Shown: positions 52,839 to 62,019 of the stretch, piece by piece
How positions within the stretch are numbered: position 1 is the first letter of the stretch
How the letters are laid out: each line of letters starts with the position of its first letter
DNA from: Psychrobacter sp. APC 3426
Lineage (GTDB): Bacteria; Pseudomonadota; Gammaproteobacteria; Pseudomonadales; Moraxellaceae
Assembly (NCBI RefSeq): GCF_030408035.1
Contig: NZ_JASDCF010000006.1
Span: forward strand, 1-64,000
Direction: 5' to 3'
Length of the DNA stretch: 64,000 bases
Position numbers and translations under genes: made by a program
Notes under the pieces: model-generated
The model's database searches: none
Told to the model about the DNA's origin: nothing
What the model saw: the letters and a program-made list of their open reading frames with translations, nothing else

Positions 52839-53663
52839 ATGTCGCGTTTGCCCATGTCATCTAATAAGCCATTTTCTAAGCCACTTGCTCAGTTATTTTC
52901 CAAGACGTCGTTTATGTCATCAATGACAGTGCCATGCAGCCTTTTATTAATGACCTTTGGTCTAGTAGGTCCGGCCCATGCAGATAGTATGAGTGCGCTG
53001 ATTGCGCAAAAGTCCGGCCAATCTGACTTTAGTGCTCGTTATACGCCGTCTTATTCAGCAGTGCCCTCTGCCAAGGTAAGTACTCGTTCAACCATTCAAC
53101 GTACTGGCACTTATCGCGCTACCCCTACAAATACACCGGCTACCCAGCCTAACATGAGCACCACTTATCGCTACCCTGAAATAGCACGTCAAGCACCTGC
53201 AGTATTGCCAGCTTTTTTGTCCGGTAATTACGATAATGTCGATAGCGAATATTTACCGATACTCAGCAGTGCTGAGATGCAGAGTAATACGGCTGCGCGT
53301 GAGGTAGTCAGTACAGCACGCAAGATGGCGCTGAACGAGCGTGCGATTATCCAAGGGGGTTGCTGGGACTATCTGGATGCCGTATTTAAACGTGCGGGGG
53401 TGACGCGCGATACTATTCATAAAGGCACTTATGGACAAGGACCTTATGCCAATAGTAGCGATATTGAGGTCGGTGATTGGCTCTATTATATCAATCATGG
53501 CTACAATCGGGTCGAGCATAGTGGATTGTTTGTCGGTTGGGTTGATGAACGTGCTAAGCAAGCACTGATACTGAGCTATGCTGGTGAAAATCGCCGTGAG
53601 CCTGCTCGTTACCGTGTTTATGATTTGAGTAATGTCTACCAAATCATGCGCCCTAGTGTTTAG
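52839..53663 (+). CDS. Secreted NlpC/P60-like putative cysteine hydrolase
   Basis: A 274-residue exported protein. The long signal region ends in GPAHA (cut about 48). A Ser/Thr/Pro-rich linker follows (about 60-120). The C-terminal domain (about 145-274) has the papain-like dyad pattern: C175 in IQGGCWDYLDAVFKRAG and H227 in VGDWLYYINHGYNRVEHSGLF. This spacing is that of NlpC/P60 or amidase-like enzymes acting on peptidoglycan. The WLYYINHG segment replaces the usual GDLVFF. AAGGAG precedes the ATG. No partner gene is adjacent; enzymatic activity is inferred. Confidence 0.65.
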   Translation: MSRLPMSSNKPFSKPLAQLFSKTSFMSSMTVPCSLLLMTFGLVGPAHADSMSALIAQKSGQSDFSARYTPSYSAVPSAKVSTRSTIQRTGTYRATPTNTPATQPNMSTTYRYPEIARQAPAVLPAFLSGNYDNVDSEYLPILSSAEMQSNTAAREVVSTARKMALNERAIIQGGCWDYLDAVFKRAGVTRDTIHKGTYGQGPYANSSDIEVGDWLYYINHGYNRVEHSGLFVGWVDERAKQALILSYAGENRREPARYRVYDLSNVYQIMRPSV

Positions 53664-53696
53664 TGTTTAGTGTTCAGGATTTAGCATTCAGTTTTT
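53655..53696 (+). repeat. 7-bp tandem repeat across a stop codon
   Basis: Six successive 7-base units, AGTGTTT, AGTGTTT, AGTGTTC, AGGATTT, AGCATTC and AGTTTTT, run through the last codons of the preceding gene. The stop TAG at 53661-53663 lies at the junction of the first two units. Confidence 0.7.
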
Positions 53697-53765
53697 CGCA
53701 CTAAGACTAAGAAATATAACCAGTAGTGTCATACTCATTTGGTCTGTTAGATACAGTAGCTTAAT

Positions 53766-53805
53766 AAAAAGCGTCCGTTACTTTTATCAGTAACGGACGC
53801 TTTTT
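53766..53805. terminator. Bidirectional terminator before hemJ
   Basis: AAAAAGCGTCCGTTAC pairs perfectly with GTAACGGACGCTTTTT around an eight-base loop, serving two convergent genes. Confidence 0.93.
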
Positions 53806-53858
53806 GCTATAAATTATCAAAGACATACACTATCAATGATTATGAGATTGCTTGGGTC

Positions 53859-54293
53859 TTAGAACGGTTTTACCACAACTAAAATCACAATAATGACTAA
53901 CGCAAAAACGGGTATTTCGTTAAACCAACGCCAAAACTTATGTGACTTATAATGTGGATTATCAATCAGCTTTTTACGATAAAATCCACAGGCACCATGA
54001 TAGCCAGATAGCAGTACCACCAATAACAGCTTTACGTGTAGCCATCCTTGCGTTTTATAAACATCCCAGCCCAGTCCCAACATCCAGAGCCCAAATATCC
54101 AGGTTGCTATCATCGATGGCGTCATAATACCACGATAGAGCTTACGCTCCATAATGGCAAAGCGCTCATGGCTAATGCTATCGTCACTCATCGCATGGTA
54201 CACAAACAGACGCGGCAAATAAAATATCGCTGCAAACCAGCAGACCATAGAGATAATATGTGCCGCTTTAATCCAGTTAAAATAATCTGCCAT
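53859..54293 (-). CDS. hemJ: Protoporphyrinogen IX oxidase HemJ
   Basis: HemJ (UPF0093) oxidises protoporphyrinogen IX in haem synthesis in organisms lacking HemG and HemY. The 144-residue protein has four hydrophobic helices. It shows IKAAHIISMVCWFAAIFYLPRLFVYH (conserved His about 12), WLHVKLLLVVLLSGYHG (conserved Lys about 88) and RWFNEIPVFALVIIVILVVVKPF at the end, all family signatures. AAGAGAGA precedes the ATG. Acinetobacter also uses HemJ. It is convergent with the NlpC-like gene. Confidence 0.9.
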   Translation of the reverse strand: MADYFNWIKAAHIISMVCWFAAIFYLPRLFVYHAMSDDSISHERFAIMERKLYRGIMTPSMIATWIFGLWMLGLGWDVYKTQGWLHVKLLLVVLLSGYHGACGFYRKKLIDNPHYKSHKFWRWFNEIPVFALVIIVILVVVKPF

Positions 54294-54392
54294 TGTCGTC
54301 TCTCTTAAGGATGTTTTTTACTTCTAATAGGGTGCACTCAATCATGTCGGCAAGCTTAGCGCAGATTATTCATGAACGGTAGTGCTAAAAAG

Positions 54393-55523
54393 CTAATCTG
54401 CTAACACGACTTGTGATTCATGACCACTCATCGCATCAATGACCGGCACTTGCTTGGGCGCCCTAGGGGCTGCAAATTGTGCGGTTAGGCCAAGCTCACG
54501 CATGAGTCTATTGTCGCTTGATTGACTGGCATTACCCGTGGTCAGTAGTTTGTCACCGTAAAAGAACGAATTGGCACCTGCCATAAAGGCCAATGCTTGT
54601 TCGGCATCGGATAAGCTTTCACGACCAGCAGACAACCGCACATAGCTAGTTGGGCAGCAAATACGCGCCACAGCAATTGTACGTATCCACTCCAGTACTG
54701 GCAGCTGGCCTTCTGCTAAGACCTTATCACCGATTGGTGTGCCTTTAATTGGCACCAGTAGATTGACCGGAATTGACTCAGGAGCCTTGGGCATTTTTAA
54801 CAGCTCATGCACCCAGTCGATACGGTCATCACGACTTTCACCCATGCCAACGATATTACCACTACAAACGTTAATACCTGAGTTGCGGACATTGCTAATC
54901 GTATCGAGGCGTTCATCATAACTGCGTGTGCTAACGACTTGCTCGTAGTAGCGACGCGAGGTATCTAAATTATGATTGTAGTAATCGAGCCCAGCGTCAG
55001 CCAGTTGCGCCGCTTGCTCAGTGTCGAGCATGCCAAGCGTCATGCAAGTCTCAAGCCCCAAGTTTTTGACTTCTTTGATAAGCTCAACGACGTAGGGCAT
55101 GTCTTTAGCGCTAGGATGCTTCCACGCCGCACCCATACAGAACCGTGACGAGCCGCTGGCTTTGGCACGTTTGGCAGCAGCGATGACTTTATCGACTTCG
55201 ATACGTTTCTCTGCTTGTAGGTTAGTGGTGTTGCGGTGATGACCGGACTGTGAGCAGTAGCCGCAATCCTCAGGGCAGTTGCCTGTTTTGATAGATAATA
55301 AGGTACTGATTTGAACTTCATTGGCGCTAAAGTGCTTTCGATGAATGGTCTGAGCTTGTAACAACAAATCCATCAATGGCAGGTCAAAAAGCTGGGCAAT
55401 GTCTTCACGACTGTATGTATTTTGGGTGGTGGCTTGTGGTTGATGATTGGCATTATTTTTATTATTGAGTAAATCGGTGTGGTTACTGTCATTAGGCTCT
55501 GAGATATTGAGGAATCCTGCCAT
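54393..55523 (-). CDS. bioB: Biotin synthase
   Basis: BioB inserts sulfur into dethiobiotin by radical SAM chemistry. The 376-residue protein has the 4Fe-4S triad C83, C87 and C90 ([16 protein letters not shown]), and [18 protein letters not shown]. The [13 protein letters not shown] segment (2Fe-2S and substrate region), [10 protein letters not shown] and RLSAGRE follow. An Asn/His-rich N-terminal extension of about 35 residues makes it longer than E. coli BioB (346). AAAGGA precedes the ATG. The other bio genes are not in the window. Confidence 0.96.
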   Translation of the reverse strand: MAGFLNISEPNDSNHTDLLNNKNNANHQPQATTQNTYSREDIAQLFDLPLMDLLLQAQTIHRKHFSANEVQISTLLSIKTGNCPEDCGYCSQSGHHRNTTNLQAEKRIEVDKVIAAAKRAKASGSSRFCMGAAWKHPSAKDMPYVVELIKEVKNLGLETCMTLGMLDTEQAAQLADAGLDYYNHNLDTSRRYYEQVVSTRSYDERLDTISNVRNSGINVCSGNIVGMGESRDDRIDWVHELLKMPKAPESIPVNLLVPIKGTPIGDKVLAEGQLPVLEWIRTIAVARICCPTSYVRLSAGRESLSDAEQALAFMAGANSFFYGDKLLTTGNASQSSDNRLMRELGLTAQFAAPRAPKQVPVIDAMSGHESQVVLAD

Positions 55524-55590
55524 GAGTTAAATCCTTTTATAATATTGTTAGGTGGGTCTGATTATTTTCTCTGTTAGGGTTTTAAAAAAC

Positions 55591-55626
55591 AAAAAAGGCT
55601 GCGATATAGTATACCGCAACCTTTTT
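55591..55626 (-). terminator. Terminator of the SCP2-like gene
   Basis: AAAAAAGGCTGCG pairs with CGCAACCTTTTT (one G-U). On the minus strand it lies about 180 bases after the SCP2-like stop and ahead of the bioB promoter region. Confidence 0.72.
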
Positions 55627-55807
55627 AGAAAGTCAGAGTAGTGCTTATTAGAGTAGTGCCTATTGTAGTAACGCTAAGCAAAGTGGCTTTGATATAAGTG
55701 CCATTAATCAAAAAGCTTCGAACCAATAATATAGTGAGCAGAAGAGTAGTGAATGTTTACAACTACGCGCTACTTAATGTTTGGGTACTCTAATGAATGA
55801 TATCGAA

Positions 55808-56314
55808 TTATTTGCCCAATTTATGCTTAGCAAAACCAATCCAATGATTCGCAAACTGCTGTGCTTTATAAGCATAAGGTTTGGCTTTTTGGATGTAAGG
55901 TTTGCACTCTTCTGGAATAGCAGGAACAATGTGCTTAGCTAGCTTGTTGAACCACATCATTAGGCTATAATCACCCTCAATGCTCAGATTGCCTTCTTGA
56001 ACGGCAGTCATAAACGCAGGAAGGTCGCCTTTGGTCAAAAGCTTAACGCCTGTCATAGAGTCTTTAAAGCTAATCGTCAAATCTGCGTCTTTGGCATGAC
56101 CGCTCTGTTGACTAAATTTTCCATTATTAAAGCTGAAATGACGTGCGATATCAGACTCTTTGCTGGCAAGCTCGATGGTGACGTTACGATCAGCGAATAG
56201 TGCTTTAACGTCTTCGTTATCACTATCAGCCAACATAGACAAGCGATAGCCAATCACAGCCAGCAACACATCTAATGGATCAGATTTGATATCTAACACA
56301 GGAACAGTAAACAT
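55808..56314 (-). CDS. SCP2 sterol-binding-domain protein
   Basis: A 168-residue soluble protein. Residues 40-125 (VTIELASKESDIARHFSFNNGKF, ADLTISFKDSMTGVKLLTKGD, GNLSIEGDYSLMMWFNKL) follow the SCP2 fold, a hydrophobic pocket for lipids, also found in UbiJ. A C-terminal helical tail is rich in Lys, Ala and Tyr (KPYIQKAKPYAYKAQQF). AGGAG is placed before the ATG. It could bind lipid or a hydrophobic intermediate; no neighbour (such as ubiE or ubiB) points to ubiquinone. Confidence 0.75.
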   Translation of the reverse strand: MFTVPVLDIKSDPLDVLLAVIGYRLSMLADSDNEDVKALFADRNVTIELASKESDIARHFSFNNGKFSQQSGHAKDADLTISFKDSMTGVKLLTKGDLPAFMTAVQEGNLSIEGDYSLMMWFNKLAKHIVPAIPEECKPYIQKAKPYAYKAQQFANHWIGFAKHKLGK

Positions 56315-56509
56315 AATGGAACTCCTAAAGAATGAGGCATAAAAATAAAGCGTACTTTATACCAATTTTTGCGATAAATATATAACTAGATTATAAACCA
56401 TTAAGTAGGCATTATTCTTTAGTAGTTAAGTAGAGAGCGTTAAGTATCTTGTAACATTCGCAGCCAATAACGCTAATTTGGTGAATTTTTTTTATTTAGT
56501 ATCAAATAT

Positions 56510-56908
56510 TTAGTGGAAGCGCGGCTGATAGTCATCATCATAGACAGGTGTGTGTTCGATATAGCGCGCTGCTTCCAACTCGCGCTGCTGTTGCACCGCT
56601 TGACTGACATCCTCATAACGTAATGCACGATACAACACCCAACCAACCAATGGCAGCCAGCTAATACCCATAGCGACGACATAGCTATGCCATTCTGACA
56701 GCTCCGCCAGCATAGGCCGACTCGATATCACACTTTGGATGCCTTCGACCGCTAACCAATAGGCCATACCACCGAATAAATATATCAATAGCCAACGCTG
56801 CGATGAAAAGGCAAGCGCCACTATCAAGCCTGCTAGTAGACCGTAGCCAAGCAGAGCGGCATTGCTCCAAGTATCTAACCCGATAAAAGAAAATATAGTC
56901 ATTAACAT
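56510..56908 (-). CDS. Small integral membrane protein
   Basis: A 132-residue protein with about four hydrophobic stretches: from 15 to 33, 38 to 56, and 72 to 94, plus a partly hydrophobic start. The last 35 residues are polar and basic, with QAVQQQRELEAARYIEHTP. I do not recognise the family. The start at 56908 (MLMTIF) has a GAGATGA-like ribosome-binding site. It lies between the SCP2-like gene and the DUF368 gene, all on the minus strand, but with long spacers. Confidence 0.6.
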   Translation of the reverse strand: MLMTIFSFIGLDTWSNAALLGYGLLAGLIVALAFSSQRWLLIYLFGGMAYWLAVEGIQSVISSRPMLAELSEWHSYVVAMGISWLPLVGWVLYRALRYEDVSQAVQQQRELEAARYIEHTPVYDDDYQPRFH

Positions 56909-57244
56909 TATTCATCTCGCTATTCATAAGGTGAATTCCAATATGACCATTATGGAAGTTTGCTGACCAAAGCTAAAGAGGGTGAAGGCGACTTTGCGAC
57001 AACCGTTGACGTCTGATTTTTTAGCGTGTTATTAGACTGGTTAACGCGTATTTTTAGATGAGGGATGGCAGAATTTAAGCCAAGCGCCGCAAGGATGGGC
57101 GCTTGGTTTTAGGAGTGGGTTCTAAGCGTTCCTGAGCGTGGCTTTTGTAAATATATTTTAAAGTCAGTATTTTAAAGCCAGTCTGACGCTCGCTTATGTA
57201 TTAGAGCTTACTGATTTACACAGAGGTTAGGTGAAGGCGAGTGT
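56909..57244. other. Spacer between DUF368 and the small membrane gene
   Basis: The only structure seen is the hairpin at 57080-57110, listed separately. The rest is featureless. Confidence 0.4.
57080..57110. other. Hairpin downstream of the DUF368 gene
   Basis: CCAAGCGCC and GGCGCTTGG are perfect arms around a nine-base interval, followed on the plus strand by four T. On the minus strand, the direction of the neighbouring genes, the tail is not T-rich, so termination is uncertain. Confidence 0.5.
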
Positions 57245-58234
57245 CTATTGCGTACGATTGCCCCACCACGACAGCAACGATACCAATACTGCACCCAATA
57301 GCATGAGACCTATAGTGGTTAGCCAGTGCGGTCCTGTAGGATACTGCCAAGGCATTACGTTATTGATGGCATCGCTATTAAGCGCTCCTAAGGCGTCGAC
57401 CTTCCACGGCCAAACTTTTACCAAAGAACCTGCGATAAAACCTGTGAGCAATGCAAGCGTGGCCTGATAGTAACGAGCTAGCAACCACTTGAGGGCACGG
57501 GTGAATAGTAACAGACCCGTTGCCATACCTGCCATGACGGTTAAGATGACGCTTAGGTTCATTGTATTGACTGCTTCTAGCACTGCATCATAAGCGCCCA
57601 ATAACAATAAGATAAAAGACCCTGAGATTCCGGGTAATATCATCGCGCAAATGGCGATTGCTCCAGCAAAGAAAAGATAGGGTAAGCTTGGTGTTGTGGC
57701 GAGCAATGGCAAGCTACTAATAACCACTGCGCTAACAAGTCCCATCACAAACAACGCTGCACGGCCTATGTTCCAACGTTTAATCTCACTGAGCAATAAG
57801 AAGACCGTGGCAATGACTAAACCAAAGAAGAACGACCAAATCAGTAGTGGCTGATTGTCTAATAAGTGTTTAATAATGCCGGCCAGTGTCGCAAAACTGG
57901 TGGCAATACCTAATAGCAGAAATAGCAAAAATGTTGCATCAACCTGTCGCCATACAGCCAGTAAGCCTTTGATACCACCCTGTTGGCGAAATATCTGCCA
58001 AAGATTGGGGCCTATGCTACCAAGGGCATTAATCAGACGCTCGTAAATCCCAGCAATCAGTGCGATAGTACCGCCAGAGACACCAGGCACGATATCGGCA
58101 GCGCCCATTGCCATACCCTTAATATAAGTCGCAAAAAGTGATTTTGGGTCATCAGGAGTTGTGGGGGAGGTGTTGTTATTTACTGGTTGTGACACTGAAG
58201 ATTGGTCTGGTTGCGGTGAGCGTGATGCCGTCAT
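57245..58234 (-). CDS. DUF368 (PopT-type) polyprenyl-phosphate transporter
   Basis: DUF368 proteins were reported in 2022-2023 as translocases of undecaprenyl phosphate, recycling the lipid carrier of cell-wall synthesis across the inner membrane. The 329-residue protein has a polar N-terminus rich in S, Q and P (about 1-33). The family signature KGMAMGAADIVPGVSGGTIALIAGIYERLI follows, with a second GLV...PGISGSFILLLLGAYD copy and about nine membrane helices. AAGGA precedes the ATG. The two inverted signature copies suggest an internal repeat. It lies downstream of serB on the same strand. Confidence 0.88.
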   Translation of the reverse strand: MTASRSPQPDQSSVSQPVNNNTSPTTPDDPKSLFATYIKGMAMGAADIVPGVSGGTIALIAGIYERLINALGSIGPNLWQIFRQQGGIKGLLAVWRQVDATFLLFLLLGIATSFATLAGIIKHLLDNQPLLIWSFFFGLVIATVFLLLSEIKRWNIGRAALFVMGLVSAVVISSLPLLATTPSLPYLFFAGAIAICAMILPGISGSFILLLLGAYDAVLEAVNTMNLSVILTVMAGMATGLLLFTRALKWLLARYYQATLALLTGFIAGSLVKVWPWKVDALGALNSDAINNVMPWQYPTGPHWLTTIGLMLLGAVLVSLLSWWGNRTQ

Positions 58235-58346
58235 GGGCAGTCCTTCATGATGAAAAAGTAATAACTCTAAGAACTATTAAAATATAAAAGCCAGATTAAT
58301 GGTAAGGCATTAACCCAGCTTGTCTTAATAAATATATGTTTGGCGT

Positions 58347-59537
58347 TTACTTCGTCGCGGCAAGCGCTGGATACCCAAGGGCGTAAAGGGTGCCTTCAAG
58401 CCCAGTGACATTAATCGCAGAATCAGCCCGTGCTTGGACAATGGGTTTGGCACGGTAGGCAACGCCCAAATCAGCGATAGCCATCATCGGCAGGTCATTA
58501 GCCCCATCACCGATACAGACCACTTGTGACATAGCGATGCCCAAGCGTTCGGCAGTTTGTTCGACGATTGCAGCTTTTTTAGCACCGTTGACGATAGGCA
58601 GTTGTACATGACCAGTCACTTCGCCTTCGTCGATATCTAACGCATTGGCGTGAACCTCGTCAATACCTAGTTGTTCAGCGATATAGCGGGCAAAATAGGT
58701 AAAGCCGCCTGATACCAACACTGTATGATACCCTAAAGCTTTAAGGGCGCTGATGGTGGTGCGAGCACCTGTTGACAAGGTTAGGCGACTACAAATCTCA
58801 TCGAGGACATCGGTTGATATGCCTTGCAACAGTGCCACACGCTGAGCAAAAGATTCGTCAAAATCAATCTCACCGCGCATCGCCGCTTCAGTGATGGCTT
58901 CAACTTCCTCACCGATTCCGGCCGTTTTCGCCAACTCAACGATGACTTCTTGCTCAATCAAGGTCGAATCCATATCGAAACAAGCAAGCTTGTGTGTGCG
59001 TAGCATATGACCAACAGATAGGATATGACAGTCGACGACATCTAATGTATCGTTGTTATCGGCAGGGCGAGTATTGTTATACTCTTCCGTTAAGTCATGA
59101 CGCAAGCGCGTGGTCAGCTGATCATCAATAATGTGCGCTGCTGCAGTCTTTTTGCCAGGATGCATAAGCGTATCAGTCACTGGCACCAGCAAGTAGCGGA
59201 ATACTTGCGCTTGGGTAAAGGGTAAGCGCTGTGCATTGTCTTCCATCGGCTCTGTATCAGAAACTGTGATATTCACAAAGCTTGCATCGGCATCTTCTGC
59301 TACGGTGACTAAGTGCCAGTTTGGCTGTTCATCGACCCATGACTGTACATACTGATGGATATCGAGCGTCGACACTTGAGTCGGGAGAACGACGATTAAT
59401 GCAAAAACAGGAAGGGACTGCAAGGCGTCAAAATCTTGCAAATTCGTATCGTTTGGTAGAAGTGAGGCAATAGAATCGACGGCTTGTTGCCATGCTTTGC
59501 TGTCTTTTGGTAACGAATAAGATGTATTTTTTGGCAT
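58347..59537 (-). CDS. serB: Phosphoserine phosphatase
   Basis: SerB removes phosphate from phosphoserine, the last step of serine synthesis. The 396-residue protein has an N-terminal part of about 180 residues with ACT-like features (VFALIVVLPTQVSTLDI) and the HAD catalytic domain. Motif I is FDMDSTLIEQE (from about 187), motif II VLVSGGFTYFA, and motif IV GDGANDLPMMAIADLGVAYRAKP. It is longer than E. coli SerB (322). AAGGGA precedes the ATG. A YtjB-like gene is divergent, as in enterobacteria (serB beside smp/ytjB). Confidence 0.95.
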   Translation of the reverse strand: MPKNTSYSLPKDSKAWQQAVDSIASLLPNDTNLQDFDALQSLPVFALIVVLPTQVSTLDIHQYVQSWVDEQPNWHLVTVAEDADASFVNITVSDTEPMEDNAQRLPFTQAQVFRYLLVPVTDTLMHPGKKTAAAHIIDDQLTTRLRHDLTEEYNNTRPADNNDTLDVVDCHILSVGHMLRTHKLACFDMDSTLIEQEVIVELAKTAGIGEEVEAITEAAMRGEIDFDESFAQRVALLQGISTDVLDEICSRLTLSTGARTTISALKALGYHTVLVSGGFTYFARYIAEQLGIDEVHANALDIDEGEVTGHVQLPIVNGAKKAAIVEQTAERLGIAMSQVVCIGDGANDLPMMAIADLGVAYRAKPIVQARADSAINVTGLEGTLYALGYPALAATK

Positions 59538-59990
59538 GGCTCAATTGTCCCTTGTATGCTCATATAAGATTAGGAATAATAACAGTTTTACAGGTCAGCG
59601 CCTATAGATGAGGTGCAAAGTATCATCGCCGGCTAAAACCGTTAATTAAGAAAGGCTTTTATGACTAAAAACTTATTCTCATAAATTCGTTAAATTTATA
59701 AAACTGCTAACGCTATAGGGCTTAGTATGGTGATATAGTAGATAGAATAAGCGAGTGATTTGTCGACCAAAGGTGTCGACCATGTATTGACGCTAGCATT
59801 GTACCTAGGTCGTTATAATGCCATTATTCCAAGTTTATGCAAACGCTGAATATCGGTCACACCTTATGAGCGCTGATGAGGCTCTCTAAGTGTGTTTTAT
59901 AAGTACGCAGCACGATTTTCCAAAATTAGCCAAAAAATGAGCGATAGCCTCGTTTTTTAATTTCATTTATCCAAAAAAGTTTAACATATC
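59538..59990. other. Divergent spacer between serB and the YtjB-like gene
   Basis: No gene is seen in these 453 bases. They contain the direct repeat at 59761-59782 and, at 59814-59819, a perfect TATAAT. The latter lacks a well-spaced -35 (TTGACG at 59787-59792 is 21 bases away). It is a likely promoter zone for the plus-strand gene. Confidence 0.5.
59761..59782. promoter_or_regulatory. Direct repeat of TGTCGACCA
   Basis: TGTCGACCA occurs at 59761-59769 and 59774-59782, one period of 13 bases apart, just upstream of the likely promoter of the YtjB-like gene. It may be a regulator binding site. Confidence 0.4.
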
Positions 59991-61559
59991 ATGACGTATT
60001 TAGCGCCGCGGCAAGGGTTGTTTGCCATTATTCTTCTGGTTAGTTTTTGTTTGCAGACACTGTTATTGGTCATTAGCACCGATCAGCAGTTGAGCAAAAG
60101 CCGTGCGTTAAAGGGCGAGCAGATGGTTGCTCAGCTGATAGATGAGGCGAGGCTGTCTTTAGAAAACAAGGATCGCGTCAGTTTGAGCGTCATTGCCAAT
60201 CGCTACACCAGCGAGCAAGATGTCACACGGATATTAATCAAAGACAATAACGATGATATCTTGGTGCCAGTCGGTAACGCGCCGATGCAACAGGGCGATA
60301 CGATACGTCAAATCGCGACCAAAGGCGATGCGGTGATTGGTAGCGTATCTTTGACGCTAAAAGACATTAGTAAGGGCGAGATTATCGCGATGCAATGGCC
60401 GTTTGTTATCGGTACCATGTTACTGCATCTGTTGCTTTGGCTTATTTATGGCTATCTTGCGCGTCCAACCAAAGAGCAAATCAATGCCATCAGTCGAGAT
60501 GTTCAAGATTTGCATCGTGAACAATATTTGCAAATTAATCAGCATGACTATAATCGTGAAAGCCGTGAAAGCCATGAGCACAATCCTGAAATTGAGCGCG
60601 TCGCCACTGACTTTAATAACCCAGCTAATGCAGGGGAGACAAACAGTCTGGGCAAAGGACAAGCATCTGACCATGCGGCCAGTGCTGACACAGGCAATGA
60701 AAAGGCTAGTGGTCAAAAGCTCGATATCCATGGCGCAGTGAACCAATATATTAGAGGTCAGCAAAACTCAGAGTCTGCCACAGATAGTACGGCAGCTGAC
60801 TTTGAGTCCAGTCATGTCTCTGGTACGGCGATAAAACAAGCCGAATCCTCAACCACTGAGCTCTATAGTAGTGATAAGAGTGATATTGATACAAGTAGTG
60901 ATGTTAGTGCGACAACGTCACAGCATGGCGCTGCTAGATTGTCAGCGACACGTGAATTTGACAGCGTGAGAGTACAGATTGCTTTTCATGATGAATTCAA
61001 TATGCTTGAGCGCTTAGCACCTGCACAACGCCTGCCTTATTTAGCACTGTGCATGCAGCTATTCAATCAAGCGATTGCAGAGTTGCTCAAGCAGCCATTG
61101 TTACTAGGGGTTAGTGCGATGAATGAGCCACGCTTTGATGACAGTGGTGCGAGCGTATTGTTAAAAGCGGACAACAGCCATGCCAAAGTTGCACTGGCAG
61201 GCGTGATGCTTGCCAAGCTATATTTGATGCTAAACAAAATTATTCATGATAAGCATATTGAGCTGAGCCGTTTTGCCTTGCCAGCCAAAGCGGGTGTCAG
61301 TGACGACGCGCAGAGTAACGCGATGACTCAACTGTTAGAGAGTGTCGGTAAAAAAGAGCAGATGCTTATCTTATTGCCGAACGCCGGTCTCAAACAAATC
61401 AGCAATCATGTGCAAATACATAGCATCATGCGTCCAACCACCGTTTATGAGCGTGAATGTGCCATCTTTGATGGTGGTAATGATGCGATGATTCAGCGTT
61501 TGGCTGATGTCCGCAACGCCGTGTTGATGATTGAAAACGAAGCAGTGTCACAAGGTTAA
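59991..61559 (+). CDS. YtjB/SMP_2-like membrane protein with extra cytoplasmic domain
   Basis: A 522-residue protein. The first membrane helix (about 9-29) and the second (about 136-158, WPFVIGTMLLHLLLWLIYGYL) enclose a periplasmic domain with ALKGEQMVAQLIDEARLSL and VTRILIKDNNDDILVPVG, the layout of YtjB (SMP_2) and Pseudomonas AhpA. Its place divergent from serB agrees. Unlike YtjB (about 214 residues), it goes on with a disordered polar linker (about 195-315) and a folded C-terminal domain (about 320-522). That domain contains FDSVRVQIAFHDEFNMLERLAP and EQMLILLPNAG. The function is unknown. Confidence 0.65.
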   Translation: MTYLAPRQGLFAIILLVSFCLQTLLLVISTDQQLSKSRALKGEQMVAQLIDEARLSLENKDRVSLSVIANRYTSEQDVTRILIKDNNDDILVPVGNAPMQQGDTIRQIATKGDAVIGSVSLTLKDISKGEIIAMQWPFVIGTMLLHLLLWLIYGYLARPTKEQINAISRDVQDLHREQYLQINQHDYNRESRESHEHNPEIERVATDFNNPANAGETNSLGKGQASDHAASADTGNEKASGQKLDIHGAVNQYIRGQQNSESATDSTAADFESSHVSGTAIKQAESSTTELYSSDKSDIDTSSDVSATTSQHGAARLSATREFDSVRVQIAFHDEFNMLERLAPAQRLPYLALCMQLFNQAIAELLKQPLLLGVSAMNEPRFDDSGASVLLKADNSHAKVALAGVMLAKLYLMLNKIIHDKHIELSRFALPAKAGVSDDAQSNAMTQLLESVGKKEQMLILLPNAGLKQISNHVQIHSIMRPTTVYERECAIFDGGNDAMIQRLADVRNAVLMIENEAVSQG

Positions 61560-61697
61560 GCGCTATAAAAAACAAAGTGACACAAAAAGCTTGTTTTTGC
61601 GCCAGCTGTCTCTACAATTGCCTGCAATATAGTATCAATAGTTGAGTTGATATTGTCTTGGCACGCTATAGTAAATATGCCATAGTGACAAAAAGGA

Positions 61698-61726
61698 TTG
61701 ACAACGTTCAATAGAGACTTTATAAG
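61698..61726 (+). promoter_or_regulatory. Consensus sigma-70 promoter
   Basis: A perfect TTGACA (61698-61703) and TATAAG (61721-61726) are spaced by exactly 17 bases, 57 bases before the acidic protein gene. This is the best -35/-10 pair in the window. Confidence 0.75.
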
Positions 61727-61782
61727 GCATATATATATTAATTTGTTTTTTATACCCTTGCCAAAAATGATAGGAGTTTGTC

Positions 61783-62019
61783 ATGAGTGACGCTGATATT
61801 GACGACGATTTTGATGATGATTTTGTCGATGATGATGATGCAAAGATGGTTGAAGAGGCCGAGACAAGTGTGCGCACACGCTTAAGTAGTCTTGAGAAGC
61901 GTCGACTAATCGATAATTTGCTAGAAGAAAAGCGTTTGGCTAAAGAGCTAAAAGATGACCTCGATGACTTAGACAACTTCGATGAAGATGGCGATGATTG
62001 GGATGATGATGACTTGTAG
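61783..62019 (+). CDS. Small acidic PA3496-like protein
   Basis: A 78-residue protein with an Asp-rich start (DIDDDFDDDFVDDDD) and an Asp-rich end. Between them is a charged helix, RTRLSSLEKRRLIDNLLEEKRLAKELKDD. This layout is that of the small family named after Pseudomonas PA3496, described as a putative envelope-integrity protein. AGGAG and a consensus promoter make it a real, probably well expressed gene. Function is unproven. Confidence 0.7.
   Translation: MSDADIDDDFDDDFVDDDDAKMVEEAETSVRTRLSSLEKRRLIDNLLEEKRLAKELKDDLDDLDNFDEDGDDWDDDDL

Noticed and set aside
60420..60764. 114-codon minus-strand frame inside the YtjB-like gene
   Set aside because: It is an antisense shadow of a gene with clear membrane and domain layout.
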